Below are positions 1-9,102 of a DNA stretch of 64,000 bases, one piece after another. Numbering within the stretch: position 1 is the first letter of the stretch; every line of letters starts with the position of its first letter. A program made the position numbers and the translations under genes. This DNA comes from an uncultured Acidimicrobiales bacterium (lineage in GTDB: Bacteria; Actinomycetota; Acidimicrobiia; Acidimicrobiales; Bin134): contig OX638344.1 in NCBI GenBank assembly GCA_951813555.1, positions 682,001-746,000 on the forward strand. Reading direction: 5' to 3'. The notes beneath the pieces were generated by a model that ran no database searches, was not told where the DNA came from, and saw nothing but the letters and a program-made list of their open reading frames with translations.

Positions 1-117
1 GAAGATCTCGACCGCTCCCGCCAGGCTCTGATCGAACGTCGCCCAGGTTTCGACTGGGACCCCATTGCCGAGCAAACCCTGGCTGTCCTCGAAGCCGCCG
101 CCCTCAGCAAGACCTGA
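1..117 (+). CDS. C-terminal fragment of an unidentified protein
   Basis: The window opens inside a reading frame that runs 38 codons to a TGA at 115-117. The tail is rich in Ala, Leu and Glu and contains the stretch FDWDPIAEQTLAVLEAA. This resembles the final helix of GT-B glycosyltransferases, but the fragment is too short to assign. It lies 52 nt upstream of the crotonase gene on the same strand, so the two could share a transcript. Confidence 0.45.
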   Translation, partial: EDLDRSRQALIERRPGFDWDPIAEQTLAVLEAAALSKT

Positions 118-169
118 CGCCGAGACCGTGGTAGAACCCACATCTGCAAGCACCGACTAAGGACATCCC

Positions 170-997
170 ATGGACGACTTCAGATACGTCGAGTACGAGA
201 CCGCCGAAGCGGTGGCCACCATCACGCTGGCCCGGCCCGAGAAGGCCAACGCCCAGAACGAGCGGATGCTCGACGAGCTACACCATCACTTCTTGGCCGC
301 GGAGTACGACGACGACGTGAAGGTCATCGTGCTGCGGGGCCAAGGCAGGCACTTCTCCGCCGGCCACGATCTGGGCGGCGGCGCCCCAGATCCCGACGCG
401 GTGTCATTGGCCGAGGCCGATGGCAGCTGGCAGCTGAACAAGATCTACCGGTGGGAGGCCCGCAAGTACCTGGGCTATTCGTGGCACTGGCGCAACATCC
501 CCAAGCCAACCCTCGGCGCCATTCAGGGCAAGGCCATCGCCGGGGCCTTGAATTTGATCTGGCCGCTGGACCTGCTGGTGGTGGCCGATGACGTGGAGTT
601 CTCCGATCCGGTGGTGCTTATGGCCATCGGCGGGGTGGAGTACCACGGCCACACCTGGGAGCTGGGCGCCCGCCGGGCCAAGGATCTGCTGTTCACCCAA
701 CGCACGCTGGGTGCCGAAGAGGCTGTCCAAATCGGGGTAGCCCGAGAGGTCGTGGGCCGCGACCAGCTCTGGGAGCGCACCCACGAGCTGGCCGCCCAGA
801 TAGCCAAGAACAACGCTTTCGGGCTGGCCCAGGCCAAGCGGGCAGTGAACCAGACCCTCGATGTGCAGGGCTACTACACCGCCCTCCAGTCGGTGTTCGA
901 CGTGCACCACACGGGCCACGGCAACGCCATCAGCGTCAGCGGCTATCCCATCTTGATGCAACTCGACGAGATGAAGCAGAACCTCAAGAAGCAATAG
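170..997 (+). CDS. Crotonase (enoyl-CoA hydratase/isomerase) family protein
   Basis: This is a 275-residue crotonase-fold protein, the normal length for the family, expected to act on a CoA thioester in the cytosol. The first oxyanion-hole segment is clear (HFSAGHDLG, about residues 62-70), followed by the conserved I-x-G-K-A-I-A-G strand near residue 125. Both glutamates used by true enoyl-CoA hydratases appear to be missing. The usual GGG-x-E-L-A segment reads GALNLIWPLDL, and the usual P-E pair reads D-P-V. A hydratase reaction is therefore doubtful, and an isomerase, hydrolase or lyase role is equally possible. The ATG at 170 has an AAGGA ribosome site 6 nt upstream. Confidence 0.85.
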   Translation: MDDFRYVEYETAEAVATITLARPEKANAQNERMLDELHHHFLAAEYDDDVKVIVLRGQGRHFSAGHDLGGGAPDPDAVSLAEADGSWQLNKIYRWEARKYLGYSWHWRNIPKPTLGAIQGKAIAGALNLIWPLDLLVVADDVEFSDPVVLMAIGGVEYHGHTWELGARRAKDLLFTQRTLGAEEAVQIGVAREVVGRDQLWERTHELAAQIAKNNAFGLAQAKRAVNQTLDVQGYYTALQSVFDVHHTGHGNAISVSGYPILMQLDEMKQNLKKQ

Positions 998-1043
998 CCG
1001 CCCAATGCCGCTGAACAGCCCAGAGCCCTAGGCCCCCAACGAC

Positions 1044-2387
1044 ATGGCCACCGACTACGACGCCATATTCAAGGCCTACGACGTGCGGGGCACGGTGGGA
1101 GACCAGCTCGACGCCGACGGGGTCAGAGCCATCGGCGGGGCCTTCGCCCGATTCGCGGCCGCGGCGGGAGCGGAAGCAGTCCTGGTTGGCAGGGACATGC
1201 GGCCCGAGGGCGAGGAATTGGCCACCGCATTCGGCGACGGGGCGCTGGACCACGGCGTCGATGTGGTGGACGTGGGGCTGTGCGCCACCGACATGCTCTA
1301 TTACGCCTCGGGAAGACTCGACCTGCCCGGAGCGGTGTTCACCGCCTCCCACAACCCCGCGGGCTACAACGGGATCAAGATGTGCGGGCCCGGCGCCGCA
1401 CCGATCAGCTCCGATTCCGGTCTGGGGGCCATCAAGGCCATGGCCATCGCCGGCCCCGATCCGGCGGCAGCCAAGGGCATCCGCACTGCCCGCGACCTGT
1501 TGAGCGGCTACGTCGACCATGTGCGCTCGTTTGTGGATTTGGATGCACTGGCCCCGCTGCTGGTGGTGGCCGACACCGCCAACGGCATGGGCGGTCTCGT
1601 AGTGCCCGCGGTGTTCGACGGGCTGCCCTTCGTGCTCGATCTCTTGTACCCCGAGCTGGACGGCACGTTCCCCAACCATCCGGCCGACCCCCTCCAGCCC
1701 GAGAACCTGGGGGACCTGCAAGACCGCGTGGTGGCCCTGGGCGCCGACATCGGGCTGGCCTTCGACGGCGACGCCGACCGGGTGTTCTTGGTGGATGAGA
1801 CGGCCCGACCGGTGTCGGGATCGTTGACCACCGCCATCATCGCCCGCTCGATCCTGGCCCGTGATCCCGGTGCCACGGTGATCCACAACCTGATCTGCTC
1901 TCGGACGGTGCCCGAGGTGATCGCCGAGGGAGGCGGAACGGCGGTTCGCACTCGGGTGGGCCACTCCTACATCAAACAGGTCATGGCCGAGACCGACGCG
2001 GTGTTCGGCGGTGAGCACTCCGGCCACTACTACTTCCGGGACAACTATCGAGCCGACAGTGGGTTGATCGCCGCCCTGGTGGTTTTGGAGGCCCTTAGCC
2101 ACCACCCGGCTGGGCTATCCGACCTGGTGTCCAGCCTCGATCGCTACGCAGCCTCGGGAGAGCTCAACACGGCAGTGGACGATGCCGCCGCGGTAATCGA
2201 ACGGGTGTCCGCCGCCTACGCCGACGCTGAACAGGACCGCCTCGACGGCCTCACCGTGAATCTGGGCGACTGGTGGTTCAACCTGCGCCCCTCCAATACA
2301 GAGCCCTTGCTGCGATTGAACTTGGAAGCTTCCACCCCCGACGAGGTGCAAAAGAGAGTGGCTGAAGTCCAGGCTCTCATCGCCTGA
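1044..2387 (+). CDS. manB: Phosphomannomutase/phosphoglucomutase
   Basis: A 447-residue alpha-D-phosphohexomutase that interconverts hexose 1- and 6-phosphates, feeding GDP-mannose or glucose-1-phosphate synthesis. All four functional loops are visible. The phosphoserine loop is TASHNPAGYNGIKM (about residues 98-111). The metal loop is DGDADR (about 241-246). The sugar-specificity loop is GEHSGHYYF (about 323-331). The phosphate-binding loop is RPSNTEPLLRLNLE near the C-terminus. The GEHSGH loop suits the bacterial PMM/PGM subgroup, so either or both sugars may be substrates. The gene ends at a strong hairpin shared with the opposing gene. Confidence 0.93.
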   Translation: MATDYDAIFKAYDVRGTVGDQLDADGVRAIGGAFARFAAAAGAEAVLVGRDMRPEGEELATAFGDGALDHGVDVVDVGLCATDMLYYASGRLDLPGAVFTASHNPAGYNGIKMCGPGAAPISSDSGLGAIKAMAIAGPDPAAAKGIRTARDLLSGYVDHVRSFVDLDALAPLLVVADTANGMGGLVVPAVFDGLPFVLDLLYPELDGTFPNHPADPLQPENLGDLQDRVVALGADIGLAFDGDADRVFLVDETARPVSGSLTTAIIARSILARDPGATVIHNLICSRTVPEVIAEGGGTAVRTRVGHSYIKQVMAETDAVFGGEHSGHYYFRDNYRADSGLIAALVVLEALSHHPAGLSDLVSSLDRYAASGELNTAVDDAAAVIERVSAAYADAEQDRLDGLTVNLGDWWFNLRPSNTEPLLRLNLEASTPDEVQKRVAEVQALIA

Positions 2388-2405
2388 TGGCAATAGCGAA
2401 GTCGC

Positions 2406-2449
2406 AGCCGGGGAGAGGGAGCCCCCCTCCCGTCCGCCTCTCCCCGGCT
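2406..2449. terminator. Bidirectional hairpin terminator
   Basis: A perfect 13-bp inverted repeat (AGCCGGGGAGAGG and its complement, arms 2406-2418 and 2437-2449) encloses an 18-nt loop. It sits between the converging ends of the phosphohexomutase gene (+) and the arsC remnant (-). No long T-run follows on either strand, as is common in G/C-rich actinobacteria. Confidence 0.75.
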
Positions 2450-2502
2450 CCGTTGCAACTTAGACGCTCGGGAAGATCCCCGCACGGCGGCTCGGCCGGA
2501 AG

Positions 2503-2805
2503 CTACGAGACTGGGGCCAACTCCAGGGTGGCCAGCAAGGCCTCGACACGACCCCTGATGTCGTCCCGAATAGGGCGAACTGCTTCGATGGAAAGCCCGG
2601 AGGGGTCGTCCAACACCCAGTCCTCGTAGCGCTTGCCAGGATAGATGGGGCAGGCATCGCCGCAGCCCATGCTCACAATCACATCGGCGACCCGGGCGAT
2701 CTCGTCGGTCCACGGCTTGGGGTACCCCTGGGAGACGTCGAAGCCCTCTTCGGCCATGGCCGCGACCACCACCCTGTTGATGCGGTGCCAGAGGTGTCTG
2801 CTCAT
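2503..2805 (-). pseudogene. arsC: Truncated arsenate reductase (LMW-phosphatase type)
   Basis: The 100 residues match the C-terminal two thirds of actinobacterial thioredoxin- or mycothiol-linked ArsC: a VVVAAMAEEGFDVS helix, the block MGCGDACPIYPGKRYEDW, then the DDPSG and VRPIRDDI segments. The family is usually about 130-140 residues and begins with a phosphate loop of the C-x5-R type containing the catalytic cysteine. That loop is absent here. An in-frame stop lies two codons upstream of the start, and no match to the loop appears in any frame before the next gene. The product should not reduce arsenate. It is either a decayed gene or a fragment kept for another purpose. No other ars gene is nearby. 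Confidence 0.75.
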
Positions 2806-2929
2806 CCATACTCACATTGTCCCCTGCTCACTAGAAGGCAGAGCAAAAGCGAGGTGAACTCTGCTTAGACCGACTGTGGATTCTGTCACAGGGACAAATG
2901 ACGGCCCATTGCCCGGGCATGCCCATTGG

Positions 2930-4141
2930 TCAGTCGGCCTCGATAAGGGATCGCTCCCCAACAGAAGTTGGCAGGGCCTCCGACGCGTAGTCGACCGCAG
3001 CGGCCTCCACGCTGACATCAGCCTGGAGCATCGATTGGAGAGCGTCTCGGTGAAAGAGGATCTCATGAAACAGCTCACCAGGGGAGCGGCGATCGCGAAG
3101 GTCCGGTGGGATGGCGTCTATGGCTGGTTCGAAAATCTCGTTGAGCCACCGATAGGCAACCACTGCCTCCGGCAGCTCAAGGCCGTCTCGTCTGGCCAGC
3201 CATGCGCCATAGGATCGAACGTCGTTCAGCATTCGCCGCGCCTGATTCTCAAGGAGCCGGAGACCGGTGAGGCGCTCGAGTTCCCGAGCGTGATGTCCTG
3301 CTTCAACGACAGCAGGCCGAAATCGAATCTGCGATCCGTCCTCTCCCGTTGTGATCGATACCTCGGTGGTGTCGAATCCAAGCTCGTTCAAGCGAGCCAG
3401 GCGAGCGTCGATCAGATGACGTTGGGCAAACTCCACTGACTGCTCGGCGGTGAGTTCCTCCCAAAGCTGCCCGTACCTGTTGGCGAGGTTCTCCACTACC
3501 TCCGTCGGATCGATGTCAGATGGCAGCCGGCCCGAAGCTTCAAGATCCAGCAAACCCCCGAAAATGTTCATCTGGGCAATGTCCAGGTCGAGTTCCCGCT
3601 GCCCTGGCGACAGCTGATCGTGCAGTTCCCCGGTTTCGGTATCCACTACCCAAGCGGCCAGCGCCCCGGCGTCGCGCCGAAACAGGGTGTTGGACAAAGA
3701 GCAGTCTCCCCAAAAGAACCCGACGAGATGGAGCTGCGCCAACAGCACTGCTATCGAGTCGACTATCGATTCCCGCAAACTGGATATACCCGATCTGGCG
3801 AACAGGAACCGAAAAGGAAGGCTGAACTCCAAGTGCCGCGTTATGAGGATGTCTTCAAGGTCGTCACCGCGTTCGGAGATGACTCCGAGCACCTCCACCA
3901 CCGGCACGCCCTCTTCGGCAAGGTGGCGCAGCAGCGAAAATTCCCGGTCAGCTAGACGCCCGGGCAACTCCTTAAGGGCAAAGAGACCCTGCTCCAACTC
4001 GACGAAGCGGACCACGTGGCGATGAATGCCAATCGGAAACTCGACCAGTCCAAGATGGGTCCACTCAGCCAGCGGCTGACGGAGCGGCAGGTCGAGGTAG
4101 TCGGGCTGAGGGTCGTGCGTTGTTACCAACTGAAGCCGCAC
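2930..4141 (-). CDS. DUF4032 protein with kinase-like fold
   Basis: A 403-residue protein matching the DUF4032 family of actinobacteria. An N-terminal lipopolysaccharide-kinase-like region (about 1-200) includes FALKELPGRLADREFSLL, where K would be the nucleotide lysine. It also has a degenerate catalytic loop GFFWGDCSLSNTLFRR followed by WVVDTETGE, where Asp would bind metal. The C-terminal half is helical and specific to the family. It begins 18 nt after the stop of the agl ATPase gene on the same strand, so it is probably the last gene of the alpha-glucoside operon. Its function is unknown; phosphorylation of a sugar or a regulatory role is inference only. Confidence 0.8.
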   Translation of the reverse strand: MRLQLVTTHDPQPDYLDLPLRQPLAEWTHLGLVEFPIGIHRHVVRFVELEQGLFALKELPGRLADREFSLLRHLAEEGVPVVEVLGVISERGDDLEDILITRHLEFSLPFRFLFARSGISSLRESIVDSIAVLLAQLHLVGFFWGDCSLSNTLFRRDAGALAAWVVDTETGELHDQLSPGQRELDLDIAQMNIFGGLLDLEASGRLPSDIDPTEVVENLANRYGQLWEELTAEQSVEFAQRHLIDARLARLNELGFDTTEVSITTGEDGSQIRFRPAVVEAGHHARELERLTGLRLLENQARRMLNDVRSYGAWLARRDGLELPEAVVAYRWLNEIFEPAIDAIPPDLRDRRSPGELFHEILFHRDALQSMLQADVSVEAAAVDYASEALPTSVGERSLIEAD

Positions 4142-4159
4142 GAAGTCCTCGCGTGAGGA

Positions 4160-5329
4160 TCAGTCCCAGAGCGCAAGGCGTGTAGAGGGGTCGAAAAAGC
4201 TGATGCGCTCTGCGTGGACGGCGACTTTGGCGGTTTCGCGAAGACGAATTCGACTCCTCGGGTTGAATCGTCCAACGACCACCGCGGTGTCTCCAAGCTC
4301 GACCACCGCGTCGGGATCGCCGGAATCCACCGGGGCGGCATCGACACCGAAGTGCACGAGGATCTCCGCGCCAAGCGCCTCAACGAGACTGACCTCTCCG
4401 TGGATGCACTGATCATCGGGGCGAGTGTCAAGTGAGGCATCCTCCATGTCCTCAGGGCGGATGCCGTAGATCAGCGATTGCCCGTCGTAGGCGGCCAGCG
4501 CCGGTCGAGAGGCAAGCACTTCGGAGGGTATCGAGATGGTCTGGCTACCGAGGGTCAGCTTGCCCTGTTGGGTGTCGCTGTCCAGCGTCAAGGTGCCCTC
4601 GAACAGATTCATCGAAGGCGAGCCGATGAAAGCGGCAACGAAGACGTTTTCCGGCCGGTCATACAGGCTCTGAGGAGTGTCCACTTGCTGGAGGAACCCG
4701 TCCTTCAGCACCGCAACCCGGTCGCCCATCGTCATAGCCTCCACCTGGTCGTGGGTCACGTACACCGTGGTGACGCCGAGCTCGCGTTGCAGGCTGGCAA
4801 TCTCCGCCCTCATTTGCACCCTCAGCTTGGCGTCGAGGTTGGAGAGCGGCTCGTCCATCAGGAATGCCGCCGGCTGGCGCACGATCGCCCGCCCCATGGC
4901 CACCCGCTGACGCTGGCCGCCCGAGAGCTGGGCGGGCTTGCGGTCGAGCTGTTCGTCGAGCTCGAGTATTCGGGCCGCCTCCCTAATGCGGCGATCAGTC
5001 TCGTCCTTCTGCGTCTTCGCCAATTTGAGAGCGAAGCCGATGTTGTCGTAAACCGACATGTGCGGGTAGAGCGCATAGTTTTGAAAGACCATGGCGATGT
5101 CGCGATCCTTTGGCTCCACGTCGTTGACGATGCGGTCGCCGATGCGCAGCTCCCCTTCGGTGATCTCCTCGAGCCCGGCAACCATCCGCAAGGCGGTGGA
5201 CTTTCCGCATCCCGACGGTCCGACCAGCACCAGGAATTCGGTGTCCGCGATGTCGAGGTCGAGGTCGTGGATCGCATGGAACCCATTGGGATAGACCTTG
5301 TTGATCTTGTCGAGGGTTATGGTGGCCAT
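4160..5329 (-). CDS. aglK: Sugar ABC transporter ATP-binding protein (UgpC/MsmK/AglK type)
   Basis: A 389-residue importer ATPase that powers the two permeases encoded upstream. The Walker A motif is GPSGCGKST (about residues 38-46), the signature is LSGGQRQRVAMGRAI (about 134-148), Walker B is FLMDEPLSNLD, and the switch histidine lies in VTHDQ. Residues about 240-389 form the OB-fold (TOBE) regulatory domain typical of the carbohydrate CUT1 group. It is the last recognisable member of the aglEFGAK order. It starts 11 nt after the glucosidase gene stops, on the same strand. Confidence 0.92.
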   Translation of the reverse strand: MATITLDKINKVYPNGFHAIHDLDLDIADTEFLVLVGPSGCGKSTALRMVAGLEEITEGELRIGDRIVNDVEPKDRDIAMVFQNYALYPHMSVYDNIGFALKLAKTQKDETDRRIREAARILELDEQLDRKPAQLSGGQRQRVAMGRAIVRQPAAFLMDEPLSNLDAKLRVQMRAEIASLQRELGVTTVYVTHDQVEAMTMGDRVAVLKDGFLQQVDTPQSLYDRPENVFVAAFIGSPSMNLFEGTLTLDSDTQQGKLTLGSQTISIPSEVLASRPALAAYDGQSLIYGIRPEDMEDASLDTRPDDQCIHGEVSLVEALGAEILVHFGVDAAPVDSGDPDAVVELGDTAVVVGRFNPRSRIRLRETAKVAVHAERISFFDPSTRLALWD

Positions 5330-5340
5330 GATCAGGTCTC

Positions 5341-6999
5341 CTAGTCGGTCGAATTAGTTGTACTCGGTGTCAGGGATAGCCAAACGGCCGTGTCGGGGGG
5401 AAGCTCACCGCCATTGAGCGGCGCTGACGTCAGCAGTATTTCTCCGTCGGGCAGCGGTTGGATGTCAGACCCCATGTTGACGACGCAGGCGATCCCGGTG
5501 CCTCGGCGATAGGCGAGAGTATCCGGCCCAAGGTCGATGAGCTCGATTTCTTCATCGGCTATGAGCCAATCCTGGCGGATCGCTATTGCCCGGCGGTACA
5601 GCGACAGCGTTGATTCTTCTTCAACTGATTGACTGCTGGCCGAGAGGTCGGCAAATGCCGCTGGTTGCGGAAGCCACGGCTCAGCCGAGCTGAAGCCCAG
5701 CGACGGCCCTTCCGACGACCAAGGCAGCGGGACGCGACAGCCGTCACGTCCCCGGATCGTCTGGCCGGAGCGCTCCCAGGTGGGATCATCCAGCGCCGAT
5801 TCGGGAAGGTCCCATACCTCGGGCAGGCCAAGCTCCTCGCCTTGGTAGAGGTATGCCGACCCGGGGAGCGAGAGCGTGATGAGCGCGGCCGCTCTCGCCC
5901 GGCGGCACCCCGCGGCCACATCGAGAACATCATGGGGCCCTTCCATAGGCCATCGGTGCCAGTCGGTCCCCCGTGGCAGGCCATACCGGGTGCTGTGCCG
6001 CATGACGTCGTGGTTCGACAGTACCCAGGTTGGGCTGGCCTCGACCTTGCAGGCCCGCTCATACGACTCCGCGATCACTCGAGCGATCTCCTTCGCGTCC
6101 CACTCCGCCGCAAGGAAGTCCCAGTTGAACGATTGATGGAACTCGTCATCGCGGATGTACAGAGTGAGTCTGTCGGGGTGTACCCAGGCTTCGGCAACCA
6201 TCATCCGGTCGCCATAGGAGTCGAGAACCGTGCGCCAGCGACGGTAGATCTCGTGAACTTCGTCGCGGTCCCAAAATGGGTGGTCGAGTTGCTGGCGGGG
6301 AACCGACAGGTCACCGCCTTCTGCGATGTCAGGATAGGCGGGGGCCTTGAACAAACCGTGGGCCACGTCCACTCTGAAGCCATCGACCCCGCGGTCCAGC
6401 CAGAATCGCAGGATTGATTCAAACTCACGGCGTACTTCGAAGTTCTCCCAGTTGAGGTCGGGCTGGCTGACATCGAAGAGATGCAGATACCACTGTCCGT
6501 CAGACGTCTGCTCCCAGGCCGGGCCGCCAAAAACCGAGAGCCAATTGCTTGGCGGCGCCGATCCGTCCATGCCCCGACCGTCGCGGAAGTGGTAGCGGTC
6601 TCGCGTCGGGTGCCCAGCTGGTGACGCCAGCGCTTCTTGAAACCACCGGTGCAAATTCGACGTGTGGTTGGGAACGATGTCGATGAGCACCTTGATCCCG
6701 TTGTCCTGCGCCTCCTTGACGAGTTGATCAGCCTCGCCAAGCGTGCCGTACAACGGGTTGATGTCTCGGTAGTCGACGACGTCGTAGCCCCCGTCGTGCA
6801 ACGGCGACGGATACCACGGGTTGATCCAGATGGCGTCTACTCCCAGATCAGCGAGGTACGGCAGCCGGGCCCGAAGTCCTGAGATGTCGCCGATGCCGTC
6901 GCCGTTGCCGTCGGCAAATGATCGTATGTAGATCTGGTAGACAACAGCGGACCGCCACCAAGCGTTCTTGTCGTTCACTGGCTCTGGTTTTTCGCTCAT
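5341..6999 (-). CDS. aglA: GH13 alpha-glucosidase
   Basis: A 552-residue cytosolic glycoside hydrolase family 13 enzyme that would cleave imported alpha-glucosides such as maltose, sucrose, trehalose or trehalulose. Visible motifs are the N-terminal VVYQIYIRSFADGNGDG, the DIVPNHTS region, the nucleophile loop DGFRVDVAHGL, the acid/base MVAEAWV, and the transition-state Asp in LSNHDVMRH. The length fits the oligo-1,6-glucosidase/alpha-glucosidase subfamily. Its ATG overlaps the stop of the permease gene by 4 nt, so translation is probably coupled. Substrate choice cannot be read from the sequence. Confidence 0.92.
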   Translation of the reverse strand: MSEKPEPVNDKNAWWRSAVVYQIYIRSFADGNGDGIGDISGLRARLPYLADLGVDAIWINPWYPSPLHDGGYDVVDYRDINPLYGTLGEADQLVKEAQDNGIKVLIDIVPNHTSNLHRWFQEALASPAGHPTRDRYHFRDGRGMDGSAPPSNWLSVFGGPAWEQTSDGQWYLHLFDVSQPDLNWENFEVRREFESILRFWLDRGVDGFRVDVAHGLFKAPAYPDIAEGGDLSVPRQQLDHPFWDRDEVHEIYRRWRTVLDSYGDRMMVAEAWVHPDRLTLYIRDDEFHQSFNWDFLAAEWDAKEIARVIAESYERACKVEASPTWVLSNHDVMRHSTRYGLPRGTDWHRWPMEGPHDVLDVAAGCRRARAAALITLSLPGSAYLYQGEELGLPEVWDLPESALDDPTWERSGQTIRGRDGCRVPLPWSSEGPSLGFSSAEPWLPQPAAFADLSASSQSVEEESTLSLYRRAIAIRQDWLIADEEIELIDLGPDTLAYRRGTGIACVVNMGSDIQPLPDGEILLTSAPLNGGELPPDTAVWLSLTPSTTNSTD

Positions 7000-7976
7000 C
7001 CCTTGACGGCTCCGGCTAGCAGGCCACGCACGAAAAAGCGCTGGAGCGCGAAGAACACCGCAACCGGCACGACCATCGAGACCATGCCCGCGGCGGTCAA
7101 CAGGTGATACGACTGCCCGCGAGTGCCCGTCAGCGTTGCCAGCTGGCGGACTATCGGGGCGTTTTCGCGTCCGGCGAAGATCAAAGCGATGAGATAGTCA
7201 TTCCAGATCCACATGAACTGGAAAATGGACACTGACGCCACTGCGGGCACCGACAGGGGCACCACAAGGCGGAGGAAAATCGTCAGGTGCCCAGCACCAT
7301 CAACCCGGGCTGCCTCGAAGATGTCCCTGGGCAGGGCGGCGACGAAGTTCCTCAAGATGAACACAACCAGCGGCAGGCCGAAAGCGGTGTGGGCCAGCCA
7401 CACGCCGTAGACTTCGCCAGTCAGATCCAAGTCGGGGAAGATGGTCACGCTGCCGATGTGGGCGCCGCCGGAGAACAGCTGGAGCATGGGGATCAATGCC
7501 ATTTGCAGCGGCACCATGAGCAGCCCCACGATGCCGACGAAGATCCAATCGCGGCCTCTGAACTTCATCCACGACAAGGCGTACGCGGCCATCAGCCCTA
7601 GGCCAACCGACAAGATGACCGACGGCACGGTGATTCTCACCGAGTTCAAGAAGAACGTCCAAAGGTCGTCTTGGCCCGGGCCCGACGACAACACGCTGCG
7701 GTAGTTGTCGAGGGTAAGGCTTGGATCGGCGAACCAGTTCCACCAGCCCGATGTCTTGACGTCGATCTCCGGTCGGAACGACGAGATGAAGATCCCGAAT
7801 GTGGGGATGGTCCACAAGAAGACCAGCAGGTACACCAGGAGCTGGCCCGGCTTGCTGCTCAGCGTTGCCGCCGCGGAGCGGCCCAGCGAGGCCTCGTGGC
7901 GCTTCTTGGCCCGACGCGCTCGCAGGCCTTGGACCAACGAGGGCTTGGGCGCCGTCATTGAATTCGTCGCACTCAT
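6996..7976 (-). CDS. aglG: Sugar ABC transporter permease, AglG/MalG type
   Basis: A 326-residue inner-membrane permease with an Arg/Lys-rich N-terminal tail of about 45 residues before the first membrane helix (LLVYLLVFLWTIPTFGIF). About six helices follow. The cytoplasmic coupling loop EAARVDGAGHLTIFLRLVVP is the conserved EAA motif that docks on the ATPase. The ending RFFVRGLLAGAVKG is typical of MalG-like proteins. It overlaps both neighbours by 4 nt (6996-6999 and 7973-7976), indicating coupled translation in the agl operon. Confidence 0.92.
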   Translation of the reverse strand: MSATNSMTAPKPSLVQGLRARRAKKRHEASLGRSAAATLSSKPGQLLVYLLVFLWTIPTFGIFISSFRPEIDVKTSGWWNWFADPSLTLDNYRSVLSSGPGQDDLWTFFLNSVRITVPSVILSVGLGLMAAYALSWMKFRGRDWIFVGIVGLLMVPLQMALIPMLQLFSGGAHIGSVTIFPDLDLTGEVYGVWLAHTAFGLPLVVFILRNFVAALPRDIFEAARVDGAGHLTIFLRLVVPLSVPAVASVSIFQFMWIWNDYLIALIFAGRENAPIVRQLATLTGTRGQSYHLLTAAGMVSMVVPVAVFFALQRFFVRGLLAGAVKG

Positions 7977-8998
7977 CCGCCCATCATCTCCTCAGCTCGA
8001 GCCTGCGCCCGGCGGTTCAAGATCATGACCGGGATCACCAGGATGAAGATCAACACCGCGAGCGTGGCCCCCACTCCGCTTCGACCCTGCACGAAGCGGA
8101 TCACATAGAACTCATTGGCGATGGTGCTGGTGCCGAACCGCCCGCCAGTGGTGGCCGCCACGATGTCGAACGCCTTGAGCCCGGCCACGGTGGTGAGCGT
8201 GGCCACGGTCACAATCGTCGAACGGATGTAGGGCAGCGTCACCCGGTAGAATGTCTGCTGGTCTGTCGCACCGTCCACCTTGGCCGCTTCGATCAGCGAG
8301 TCGGGGACACCCTTTATCGCGGCCGAGAAGATGACGGTGGAGATGCCAGCCTGGGCCCAGATGAACACAACGATCAGGAGGAACGTGTTAACCCCCGGCG
8401 CAGAGTCGGGTGGTTCGACTCCTCCAAATCCTCGTTCGAGAAGCCACAGCCTGTCGCCGCCACCTCCCCAGCCGTCGGGCAACCCGGGGATCCCCTCGGT
8501 GACCGCATTGAGCAGTCCCACGTCGAATGGCGGCCCCGCGTAGACGAACCCCCAGATCAGTCCGGTGCCGACCAGAGATATGGCACCGGGCAAGAAAATG
8601 GCCGATTTGGCGGCGCTCTCAATCCGCATGCCGTCGGCGAAGCGCGCCATTGCCAGACCCACCGCCACTGTGGCAAGGGTGCCAACCAACACCCATGAGA
8701 GGCTGTTGAATACCGTGAGACGGGTACCGGTGGTGGTGAACACGTCGACGTAGTTGTCGAAGCCCACGAACTTCTCGCCGTTGTCGTCGAGAAGGCTCAG
8801 GTAGATGGTTCTGATTGCCGGAACGAGCAGCCCTATCGTGACGGCGACCGCGGCGGGGAACAGAAAAACCCACGCTCGCGCCCCTTCTCGCCATCTCTTC
8901 GGCAAACGCCCGACCACCCAGTACATCGCGGCCAAGAGCGCGGCCAATGCGGCCAACGCAATTACGGTGACCACGATTGCGCTAACGATGTCCCCCAT
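7973..8998 (-). CDS. aglF: Sugar ABC transporter permease, AglF/MalF type
   Basis: A 341-residue permease partner of the AglG protein. An extra N-terminal helix (VVTVIALAALAALLAAMYW) precedes the core six helices. The EAA loop reads EAAKVDGATDQQTFYRVTLP at about residues 239-258. A large extracytoplasmic loop (about 155-205) resembles the MalF P2 region in position. It lies directly downstream of the binding-protein gene and is separated from it by a strong hairpin at 9044-9076. Confidence 0.92.
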   Translation of the reverse strand: MGDIVSAIVVTVIALAALAALLAAMYWVVGRLPKRWREGARAWVFLFPAAVAVTIGLLVPAIRTIYLSLLDDNGEKFVGFDNYVDVFTTTGTRLTVFNSLSWVLVGTLATVAVGLAMARFADGMRIESAAKSAIFLPGAISLVGTGLIWGFVYAGPPFDVGLLNAVTEGIPGLPDGWGGGGDRLWLLERGFGGVEPPDSAPGVNTFLLIVVFIWAQAGISTVIFSAAIKGVPDSLIEAAKVDGATDQQTFYRVTLPYIRSTIVTVATLTTVAGLKAFDIVAATTGGRFGTSTIANEFYVIRFVQGRSGVGATLAVLIFILVIPVMILNRRAQARAEEMMGG

Positions 8999-9043
8999 AT
9001 TCGATACCCCCCGTCATTCTTGCCGCTCTGCCGTTGTAATGAG

Positions 9044-9076
9044 CGTGGGGGCCAGGCAGAACCCGGCCCCCACGCC
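9044..9076 (-). terminator. Intercistronic hairpin between aglE and aglF
   Basis: A perfect 11-bp inverted repeat (GCGTGGGGGCC at 9044-9054, complement at 9066-9076) has an 11-nt loop. It lies in the 104-nt gap after the binding-protein gene and before the first permease gene. Such structures commonly stop part of the transcription or protect the upstream message, so that the binding protein is made in excess over the membrane subunits. Confidence 0.7.
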
Positions 9077-9102
9077 TGCTGGCTTTCGCCATTGGAGGGG
9101 GC

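Noticed and set aside
2812..3439. Frames on both strands around 2812-3439 as extra genes or the missing arsC start
   Set aside because: They overlap the DUF4032 gene or contain no C-x5-R phosphate loop. Translation of 2806-2929 in all minus frames gave no match.
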